Assembly (NCBI GenBank): GCA_021847125.1
Contig: JAJZUK010000095.1
Location: 1 to 5,828, forward strand
DNA from: Pseudomonadota bacterium
GTDB lineage: Bacteria; Pseudomonadota; Gammaproteobacteria; Burkholderiales; SG8-39
DNA length: 5,828 nucleotides
Reading direction: 5' to 3'
This document shows positions 1 to 5,089 of the stretch, one piece after another. A model generated the notes under the pieces. The model was not told the origin of the DNA. It made no database searches and saw only the letters and a program-made list of their open reading frames with translations. Every line of letters starts with the position of its first letter. Position 1 is the stretch's first letter. A program made the position numbers and the translations under genes.

Positions 1-321
1 GCCCGCCACCACCGGCCCCAGCTCGCGCACCAGCGACAGCGCCACCAGCACGCCCAGCGCCGACGAGGAGCCGTAGCGCTCCAGGGTATCGTAACCCTGC
101 AGGCCCAGCACCATGCCGACAAACAGGCCCGACACCAGGATAATGATCAGCGACAGCACGCCGGTAAAATAGATCTCGCGCACCACCAGCGAAAAGCGGC
201 GCAAACACATGCCGGAGTTCTGCAGCGTCAGCAGCAGGAAACGGCTGGCGAAGCCGAGACGATGCACCGCGCTGGTCGCGCGTGCGCCCAGGTTCTCGAG
301 AAAACCGGTCACCGCGCTCAT
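1..321 (-). CDS. mlaE: MlaE-family lipid ABC transporter permease, N-terminal part (runs off window)
   Basis: Permease subunit of the Mla (maintenance of lipid asymmetry) ABC transporter, which sits in the inner membrane and moves phospholipids to or from the periplasmic carrier MlaC. Only the first 107 residues are present; the gene continues past base 1. Visible are an amphipathic N-terminal stretch, a hydrophobic segment at about residues 52-75 (from IYFTGVLSL to GMVLGLQGY) and the conserved LVRELGPV at 97-104. From memory, VSGxFxGMVLGLQGY and RELGPVV also occur in E. coli MlaE. The start ATG at 321-319 overlaps the TGA of mlaF (320-318) as ATGA, so the two genes are translationally coupled and lie in the order mlaF-mlaE, the usual order of this operon. 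mlaD, mlaC and mlaB would be expected beyond the left edge. Family assignment is firm; the rest of the protein cannot be judged. Confidence 0.93.
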   Translation of the reverse strand, partial: MSAVTGFLENLGARATSAVHRLGFASRFLLLTLQNSGMCLRRFSLVVREIYFTGVLSLIIILVSGLFVGMVLGLQGYDTLERYGSSSALGVLVALSLVRELGPVVAG

Positions 322-1130
322 TGCACGTCCTGCGCACGCAAATCGCGCGCATAGTCTTCGGCAGGATAGTGAAACGGCATCGGTCCGTCGGTCTCGCCGT
401 ACACGAACTGATGCACGAAGGGCTTGTCCGAGGCGCGCAGTTCGTCCGGCGTACCCTGGGTCACGATCAAGCCGTCGGACATGAAATAGACGTAGTCCAC
501 CAGTTCCAGCGCCTCGGCAACGTCGTGCGTGACGATGATGGAGGTGGCGCCGAGGGAGTCGTTCAGCCTTCGGATCAGCTGCCCGATGACGCCCATGGAC
601 ACGGGGTCCAGTCCGGCGAAAGGTTCGTCATACATGATCAGCATCGGGTCGAGCGCCGTGGTGCGCGCCAGCGCCACGCGCCGCGCCATCCCGCCGGAGA
701 GCTCCGAGGGCATGAGCCGGTGCGCCCCGCGCAGGCCCACCGCCTGCAGCTTCATCAGCACCAGATCGTCGATCAATTCCGGCGGCAAATCGGTGTGCTC
801 GCGCATCTGGAAGGCGACGTTGTCGTAGCACGACATGTCCGTGAACAGCGCACCGAACTGGAACAGCATCCCCATTCTGCGACGCAGCGCGAACAACTCG
901 TCGTGACCGAGCCTGGCCACCGCCCGGCCGTCGACACGCACCTCGCCCTGGGTGGGGCGCAGCGCGCCGCCGATCAGGCGCAGCAGCGTGGTCTTGCCGC
1001 AGCCGGACAGGCCCATGATCGCCACCACCTGGCCGCGGCGGATGTTCAAATTGACGCCTTTGAGGATCTGGCGGCTGTCGTAGGCGAAATACACGTTTTC
1101 GACCTCGACCAGATTGTCTGTTGCAGGCAT
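318..1130 (-). CDS. mlaF: MlaF, ATP-binding protein of the phospholipid ABC transporter
   Basis: Cytoplasmic ATPase that powers the MlaFEDB inner-membrane complex. From the start at 1130 it has 270 residues, close to E. coli MlaF. It carries Walker A GLSGCGKT (40-47), Q-loop LFQFGALFTDM (89-99), ABC signature LSGGMARR (144-151), Walker B LIMYDEPFAGLD (164-175) and the switch histidine in THDV (201-204). The C-terminal DGPMPFHYPAEDY matches, as I remember it, the tail of MlaF rather than of generic ABC ATPases. An in-frame ATG at 1175 would add 15 residues. I prefer 1130 because it matches the family length and because the 1175 ATG lies inside the best minus-strand -10 element. Neither start has a good Shine-Dalgarno sequence. 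The gene overlaps mlaE by 4 bp and is divergent from the ABC ATPase gene at 1307. Confidence 0.95.
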   Translation of the reverse strand: MPATDNLVEVENVYFAYDSRQILKGVNLNIRRGQVVAIMGLSGCGKTTLLRLIGGALRPTQGEVRVDGRAVARLGHDELFALRRRMGMLFQFGALFTDMSCYDNVAFQMREHTDLPPELIDDLVLMKLQAVGLRGAHRLMPSELSGGMARRVALARTTALDPMLIMYDEPFAGLDPVSMGVIGQLIRRLNDSLGATSIIVTHDVAEALELVDYVYFMSDGLIVTQGTPDELRASDKPFVHQFVYGETDGPMPFHYPAEDYARDLRAQDVQ

Positions 1131-1173
1131 CTTCGGCAGGCGCAGTGGCGTCAGGAAATCACGCAGAGCACGC

Positions 1174-1182
1174 ATTCTACCA
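1174..1182 (-). promoter_or_regulatory. Candidate extended -10 promoter for mlaFE
   Basis: On the minus strand this reads TGGTAGAAT: an extended -10 (TGn) joined to TAGAAT, one mismatch from TATAAT. No convincing -35 lies 16-18 bp upstream, which is tolerable for an extended -10 promoter. Transcription would start near 1167, leaving a leader of roughly 37 nt before the ATG at 1130. The alternative ATG at 1175 falls in the -10 itself, which argues against its use from this promoter. Prediction only. Confidence 0.4.
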
Positions 1183-1246
1183 GACGGTTGCAGCCGCGCA
1201 GTCGGGGGAACCGGCCGCGCGCCGCCCGCGCGACGCTCAGGCGCGG

Positions 1247-1273
1247 GGCCTGTTTAACCGGCGCCGGCCTGTT
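1247..1273. repeat. 8-bp direct repeat and 10-bp palindrome in the divergent promoter region
   Basis: GGCCTGTT occurs at 1247-1254 and again at 1266-1273, with a 19-bp period. Between the copies, and overlapping the second, lies the perfect palindrome CCGGCGCCGG (1258-1267). The second copy runs into the candidate -10 of the ABC ATPase promoter, so this is a plausible regulator-binding site. In DNA this GC-rich, the palindrome alone could be chance; the repeat contains TGTT and is less expected. Confidence 0.35.
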
Positions 1274-1278
1274 ATAGT
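1251..1278 (+). promoter_or_regulatory. Candidate sigma-70 promoter for the ABC ATPase/regulator operon
   Basis: TATAGT at 1273-1278 is one mismatch from the -10 consensus and sits in the only AT-rich patch of the intergenic region (about 1271-1289). The best-placed -35 is TGTTTA at 1251-1256, 16 bp upstream and a poor match, so the promoter may be weak or activator dependent. Initiation near 1285 would give a leader of about 20 nt before the ATG at 1307, and would exclude the longer upstream open frame that begins at 1121. Confidence 0.4.
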
Positions 1279-1306
1279 AATTACTTTCCATCGCCCTCCG
1301 GATCCA

Positions 1307-2038
1307 ATGGCGCAGTCGGCTGTCCGCTTCGAACAAGTCAGCAAGAACTACGGCCGCCAGGCGGTGCTGCAGGGGATAGACCTCGATATCGCCGCGGGCA
1401 TGACCTTCGGCCTGGTCGGCATCAACGGCGCCGGCAAGACCACGCTGATCAAGTGCCTGCTCGACTTCTGCCATGTCGACCGCGGCAATATCGAAATCTT
1501 CGGCACGCGGCATACCGATAGCCGCGCCCGCTCGCGGCTGGCGTTTCTGCCGGAGCGCTTCATGCCGCCTTATTTCCTCACCGGCCGCGATTTCTTGAGC
1601 TATATGCTCACGCTGGACGAGCGCGCCACGGACGAGGAACGGGTGCGCTTGATGTTCGCCGCGCTCGATCTGGACGCGGCCGCGCTGGACCGGCCGGTGC
1701 GCTCGTATTCAAAAGGCATGACGCAAAAGCTGGGGCTGGCGGCCTGCCTGCTGGCCGAGCCCGACCTGCTCATACTGGACGAACCGATGAGCGGGCTCGA
1801 TCCCCTGGCGCGCGCCCGGGTCAAGCAGTTGCTGCGGCAACTGCGCGATCAGGGCCGCACCCTGTTCTTCACCTCCCATGCACTGTCCGACGTCGAGGAA
1901 ATCTGCGAACACATGGTGGTGCTGCACCGGGGCAGCTTGCGCTTTTCCGGCAGCCCGCGCGCGCTGATGCAGAGCTGCGGCGAGAACTCGATGGAGCAAG
2001 CCTTCCTCCAATGCATCGAAGGCGATGTTCATGGCTGA
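1307..2038 (+). CDS. ABC-2-type transporter ATP-binding protein, stand-alone
   Basis: A 243-residue cytoplasmic ABC ATPase of the DrrA/CcmA-like (ABC-2) kind that normally pairs with a separate membrane permease; the substrate cannot be read from the sequence. Walker A is GINGAGKT (38-45), Walker B LLILDEPMSGLD (154-165), and the switch histidine is in TSHAL (H191). The Q-loop region reads AFLPE, with Glu83 where Gln is typical, and the signature is the relaxed YSKGM (134-138) rather than LSGGQ; both variants are familiar in ABC-2 ATPases. The open frame extends back to 1121, but that extension is low-complexity, overlaps mlaF and the candidate promoter, and precedes the normal family N-terminus, so I take ATG 1307. 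Its Shine-Dalgarno sequence is weak. No permease gene lies in the window. The stop codon overlaps the start of the response regulator, implying co-expression. Confidence 0.88.
   Translation: MAQSAVRFEQVSKNYGRQAVLQGIDLDIAAGMTFGLVGINGAGKTTLIKCLLDFCHVDRGNIEIFGTRHTDSRARSRLAFLPERFMPPYFLTGRDFLSYMLTLDERATDEERVRLMFAALDLDAAALDRPVRSYSKGMTQKLGLAACLLAEPDLLILDEPMSGLDPLARARVKQLLRQLRDQGRTLFFTSHALSDVEEICEHMVVLHRGSLRFSGSPRALMQSCGENSMEQAFLQCIEGDVHG
2018..2022 (+). promoter_or_regulatory. Ribosome binding site that decides the response regulator start
   Basis: GAAGG lies 8 nt before ATG 2031 but only 2 nt before the alternative in-frame ATG 2025. The spacing favours 2031, giving a protein beginning MADKPSLLIV. 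The site is inside the 3' end of the ABC ATPase gene, as expected for coupled translation. Confidence 0.6.
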
Positions 2039-3464
2039 CAAGCCCAGCCTGTTGATCGTCGACGACGATCCGCTGATCACCGAAACCCTCGCCTACGCCC
2101 TGGGCAAGGACTTCGACGTGATGGTCAGCGACTCGCGCGAAAAAGCGGTGAGCCTGGTACGCCGGCAGCGTACGCCGCCGCAGCTGGCCCTGGTGGATCT
2201 CGGACTGCCGCCGGTGCCGCACCGGCCGGACGAAGGCTTTCAGCTCATCGCCGAGCTGGTCGCGCACTCCCCGGCGATGAAAATCCTGGTGCTCTCGGGC
2301 CAGAACGATGCCGCCAACGCGCGCCACGCGCGCACCCTGGGCGCCACCGATTTCGTCGCCAAACCCTGCGAGGCCGAGGGCCTGAAGAAACTCCTGCTGC
2401 ACGCGCTGCAGTTCCGCGCCGCGGAAATCTCCGAAGGCAGCGAGGCCGGGGGCGAGCAGTTGATCGGCGCCAGCGTATTGCTGGAAAAGCTGAAAAACCA
2501 GATCCGCCAGTACGCGGACTCGCCCTTCCCGGCACTGATCGAAGGCGAATCGGGCAGCGGCAAGGAAGTCATCGCGAGCAGCCTGCACCGCATGTCCTGC
2601 CGCAAGGACAAGCCCTGGTTCGCGCTCAATTGCGCCGCCATCGCACCCACGCTGGTCGAGCCCACCCTGTTCGGCTACTCCAAGGGCGCGTTTACCGGCG
2701 CCAACGCGAACAAGTCGGGCTATTTCGAGGACGCCCAGGAAGGCACGCTGTTCCTGGACGAAATCGGCGAACTGCCGCTGGAACTGCAGGCCAAGCTGTT
2801 GCGCGTGCTCGAGAACGGCGAGTTTCAGCGCGTCGGCGAGACCCAGCAGCGCACCTCGCGCGCGCGCGTGATCGCCGCGACCAACCGCGACCTGCGCCAG
2901 GAAATCCGCAACGGGCGCTTTCGCGCCGACCTGTATCACCGGCTGTCGGTGTTTTCCATCAACGTCCCGCCGCTGCGCGAGATGGGCGAGGACAAGTTGC
3001 TGCTGCTCGCTCACTTCACCCGCTTTTACGCCGAACAGGCCAAGCTCGCGCCATTTACGCTGGATCGGGAAGCCACCGAGCTGTGGCGCGGCTACCGCTT
3101 CCCCGGCAATGTGCGCGAATTGAAAAACATCGTGATCCGCCTGACCACCAAGTACCCGGGGCAAAGGCTGTCGACGCTCGAACTCGAACCCGAGCTCGAG
3201 CCGGCGCCGCCGGCGCAAGCCCAGGTCGGCGCGGCGGCCGAAGCCGGCCCGCCCGGCGACCCGCAGCTGCTGATCGAACAGGCGAAACGCCACCTGCAGC
3301 GCGAGCGCCAGTTCAATCTCGACGACATGCTCAAGGCCTGGGAGCAGGGCTATATCCAGGCCGCGATGAGCCTGACCCACGGCAACGTCAGCCAGGCGGC
3401 GAAAATGCTCGGCATCAACCGGACGACGCTGTACTCGCGCATGGATCAGCAGGACAAGAAATAA
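2031..3464 (+). CDS. Sigma-54-dependent response regulator (NtrC family, PrsR-like receiver)
   Basis: A 477-residue transcriptional activator with the full NtrC layout. Receiver, about 5-125: acidic pocket DDD 11-13, phospho-acceptor Asp56 in LVDLGLPP, switch Ser89 in VLSGQ and Lys111 in VAKP. AAA+ sigma-54 interaction domain, about 143-375: Walker A GESGSGKE 172-179, GAFTGA 219-224, Walker B TLFLDE 239-244, arginine-finger region FRADLYHRL and FPGNVREL. Then a Glu/Pro/Ala-rich linker (about 384-410) and a Fis-type helix-turn-helix (about 450-470, GNVSQAAKMLGINRTTLY). All residues needed for phosphorylation, ATP hydrolysis and sigma-54 contact are present. The receiver has an expanded DLGLPPxPxxxxEGF loop which I recall from PrsR, the PEP-CTERM/exopolysaccharide-associated regulators; that is resemblance from memory. 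No histidine kinase gene is present. It overlaps the ABC ATPase gene by 8 bp and is followed after 9 bp by the AAA+/SPOR gene. Its targets are unknown. Confidence 0.93.
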   Translation: MADKPSLLIVDDDPLITETLAYALGKDFDVMVSDSREKAVSLVRRQRTPPQLALVDLGLPPVPHRPDEGFQLIAELVAHSPAMKILVLSGQNDAANARHARTLGATDFVAKPCEAEGLKKLLLHALQFRAAEISEGSEAGGEQLIGASVLLEKLKNQIRQYADSPFPALIEGESGSGKEVIASSLHRMSCRKDKPWFALNCAAIAPTLVEPTLFGYSKGAFTGANANKSGYFEDAQEGTLFLDEIGELPLELQAKLLRVLENGEFQRVGETQQRTSRARVIAATNRDLRQEIRNGRFRADLYHRLSVFSINVPPLREMGEDKLLLLAHFTRFYAEQAKLAPFTLDREATELWRGYRFPGNVRELKNIVIRLTTKYPGQRLSTLELEPELEPAPPAQAQVGAAAEAGPPGDPQLLIEQAKRHLQRERQFNLDDMLKAWEQGYIQAAMSLTHGNVSQAAKMLGINRTTLYSRMDQQDKK

Positions 3465-3473
3465 GCGCGCGCC

Positions 3474-4964
3474 ATGTACCTCAACCATTTCGGCCTGGAC
3501 GAGCCACCGTTCCGCATCACCCCGCACACCGAGTTCTTCTTCGCCGGCGCCAACCGCGGCGCGACGCTGGAGGCGCTGCTCTACGCCATCACCCACGACG
3601 AGGGCATCATCAAGGTTTCGGGCGAAGTGGGCAGCGGCAAGACCATGCTGTGCCGGGTGCTGATGGAGCGGCTGCCTGCGCAGGTGCAGACCATACTGCT
3701 GGCGAATCCGGCGCTGTCGCGCGACGAGATCCTCTACGCCATCGCCGAAGAACTCGACATCAATCAGCAAAGCGAGCGCATGTCGGTGCTGCTGCTCAAG
3801 CTGCAGGAACACCTGATCACGCTGCACGGGGAGAACCAGCGCGTCGTGTTGTTGATCGACGAAGCCCATGCCATGCCGCAGGAAACGCTGGAACAGATCC
3901 GACTGCTGTCCAACCTCGAGACCAGCCAGGCGAAACTGCTGCAGATCGTGCTGTTCGGCCAGCCGGAACTCGACGCGCACCTCTCGATGCCGCAAATGCG
4001 GCCCCTCAAGGAGCGCATCACCCAAAGTTTCCGCCTGGAGCCGCTGTTGCGCTCCGACGTGGACGCCTACCTCGACTTCCGCATGCGCGCGGCCGGCTAC
4101 CGCGGACCGAAGGTGTTCGCCCCCGAGGCGGTGCGCGGCATCGTCAAAGCCTCGGAGGGCCTGACCCGGCGCGTCAACATACTCGCCGACAAAGCCCTGC
4201 TCGCCGCCTTCGCCGACAACCAGCACGGCATCACCGCCAGACATGTCGAGCGCGCCGTACGCGATTCCGAGTTTCATCGCCCCGGCATGAGCAAAGCCCG
4301 GATCGGCCTGGTGGCGGGCGGCGTGGCTGCGGGTCTGGCGCTGGGTCTGGGCCTGCATTTCCTGCTGTCGCCGCCGGTTTCACCGCCAGACGCACAGCGG
4401 CTCGCGCCGCAGGCCGCGATCCGCGTGCCGCCGGCCGCCATTGCGCCCGCGCATGCGGCCGCGGTCGATACACCGCCGGCGCAGCCTGCACCAGCCACCG
4501 CGCCTGCGCCGTCGAGCGCCGCGCCGGCCGAAGCCCGCGCTGCGCCCCCGAGGGAACAATCCGTCGCGCCAGCGGCAATCGGCCCCGAACCCGGCGCGAC
4601 GGATAACTTGCCGCCGCCACCGCCCGCAGGAAAGCTCACGCGCGCGCGCTTCGCCGCCACCCAGGAATGGCTGAAAAGCGCGCCTGGCGATCACTATTCG
4701 GTTCAGCTGTTCACCGCCGGCGCGCGCGATCTGCACTCCGTGGAGGAGCTGCTTGCCCGGGCCACGGCAAGAAATCTCCAGCTATCGGATTTTTATGTGT
4801 ATGGCGTCAAGATCGATGACCAGCAGCACTATCGCCTCGCGTTCGGACTGTATTCCACGTTCGCCGAAGCCAATCAGGGCATGAAGAGCCTGCCCCAGGC
4901 CTACCGGCAATTCAGTCCGTATCTGCGCAGCGTCGATCGCATGCGCAGCCAGAACCGCCAATAG
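3474..4964 (+). CDS. ExeA/MshM-like AAA+ ATPase with transmembrane segment and C-terminal SPOR domain
   Basis: A 496-residue inner-membrane protein that probably helps build the secretin channel at the cell wall. The N-terminus MYLNHFGLDEPPFRITP followed by FFFAG is the typical opening of the GspA/ExeA/MshM family. The cytoplasmic AAA+ domain (about 1-265) has Walker A GEVGSGKT (50-57), Walker B VVLLIDEAH (124-132) and the family motif LFGQPEL (160-166). One transmembrane helix follows (about 276-299), then a Pro/Ala-rich, probably periplasmic linker (about 300-388). A C-terminal SPOR domain (about 406-490) is marked by HYSVQLFTA and YRLAFGLYSTFAEAN; such domains bind denuded peptidoglycan glycan strands. 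In classical ExeA a different peptidoglycan-binding domain is used, and MshM is a shorter ATPase. The start is fixed by the family N-terminus; the ribosome binding site is weak, so translation may be coupled to the regulator 9 bp upstream. The MshL-like secretin gene downstream supports the role. Confidence 0.9.
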   Translation: MYLNHFGLDEPPFRITPHTEFFFAGANRGATLEALLYAITHDEGIIKVSGEVGSGKTMLCRVLMERLPAQVQTILLANPALSRDEILYAIAEELDINQQSERMSVLLLKLQEHLITLHGENQRVVLLIDEAHAMPQETLEQIRLLSNLETSQAKLLQIVLFGQPELDAHLSMPQMRPLKERITQSFRLEPLLRSDVDAYLDFRMRAAGYRGPKVFAPEAVRGIVKASEGLTRRVNILADKALLAAFADNQHGITARHVERAVRDSEFHRPGMSKARIGLVAGGVAAGLALGLGLHFLLSPPVSPPDAQRLAPQAAIRVPPAAIAPAHAAAVDTPPAQPAPATAPAPSSAAPAEARAAPPREQSVAPAAIGPEPGATDNLPPPPPAGKLTRARFAATQEWLKSAPGDHYSVQLFTAGARDLHSVEELLARATARNLQLSDFYVYGVKIDDQQHYRLAFGLYSTFAEANQGMKSLPQAYRQFSPYLRSVDRMRSQNRQ

Positions 4965-4977
4965 CTTGATCGCCCTC

Positions 4978-5000
4978 GACTATGCGCGCGGCGCGCAGTC
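4978..5000 (+). terminator. GC-rich hairpin after the ATPase gene, possible terminator
   Basis: Starting 14 bp past the stop codon, TGCGCGC (4983-4989) and GCGCGCA (4991-4997) are perfect inverted repeats around a single G; a GAC/GTC pairing continues outside a 2-nt bulge. No T tract follows, so it is not a canonical intrinsic terminator. It may stall or attenuate transcription before the secretin promoter, or protect the 3' end of the mRNA. Confidence 0.35.
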
Positions 5001-5015
5001 CGACCAGTACGCGCA

Positions 5016-5030
5016 CGCCGGTTCCCGGCG
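5016..5030 (+). repeat. Second hairpin just upstream of the secretin promoter
   Basis: CGCCGG (5016-5021) and CCGGCG (5025-5030) pair around a TTC loop. Outside them GCGCA (5011-5015) can pair with TGCGC (5036-5040) across a CATAT bulge. The outer arm overlaps the candidate -35, so this could be an operator-like DNA element, or part of a bipartite terminator together with the preceding hairpin. No T tract follows. Confidence 0.3.
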
Positions 5031-5034
5031 CATA

Positions 5035-5062
5035 TTGCGCTAACACCGTTGTGCTATATAAT
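5035..5062 (+). promoter_or_regulatory. Sigma-70-type promoter for the secretin gene
   Basis: A perfect -10 TATAAT lies at 5057-5062, with TTGCGC (5035-5040; three of six consensus bases, including TTG) 16 bp upstream. It stands in an AT-rich patch within otherwise GC-rich DNA and directly precedes the secretin start. Initiation near 5069 would leave a leader of about 20 nt to ATG 5090. This implies that the secretin can be transcribed independently of the upstream three-gene block. Confidence 0.6.
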
Positions 5063-5082
5063 CCCCACGGGGAATCTATATA
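5054..5082. repeat. Palindrome at the secretin transcription start, flanked by CTATATA direct repeats
   Basis: TCCCC and GGGGA form an inverted repeat with a 2-nt centre at 5062-5073, covering the predicted start point. Identical CTATATA copies sit on either side, at 5054-5060 and 5076-5082, with a 22-bp period of about two helical turns. The first copy overlaps the -10. The position suits a repressor operator, but the second TATA-like copy could also be a spare -10 for an alternative start. Confidence 0.4.
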
Positions 5083-5089
5083 CAGATCA

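Noticed and set aside
282..1277. A 331-codon plus-strand open frame antisense to mlaF
   Set aside because: mlaF on the other strand has every ABC ATPase motif and a family-typical tail. The antisense product is His/Gln/Arg-rich with no family resemblance.
1121..1306. N-terminal extension of the ABC ATPase from ATG 1121
   Set aside because: The extra 62 residues are low complexity, overlap the start of mlaF and the intergenic promoter region, and lie before the standard ABC N-terminus at ATG 1307.
1869..4358. An 829-codon open frame on the minus strand, antisense to the regulator and ATPase genes
   Set aside because: It is rich in Gln, His, Arg, Ala and Leu with no recognisable domain, and runs opposite two genes with complete, well-ordered motifs. 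Long antisense open frames are expected in GC-rich genes with biased third codon positions.
2630..4606. A 658-codon plus-strand open frame overlapping the regulator and ATPase genes in another frame
   Set aside because: The product is Arg/Ala/Pro/Gln-rich low complexity without motifs, and it spans the boundary of two convincing genes. It is a composition artefact.
4966..5043. Possible 25-codon TTG-started small ORF after the ATPase gene
   Set aside because: No ribosome binding site, a rare start codon, and the frame coincides with the two hairpins. Nothing supports translation.
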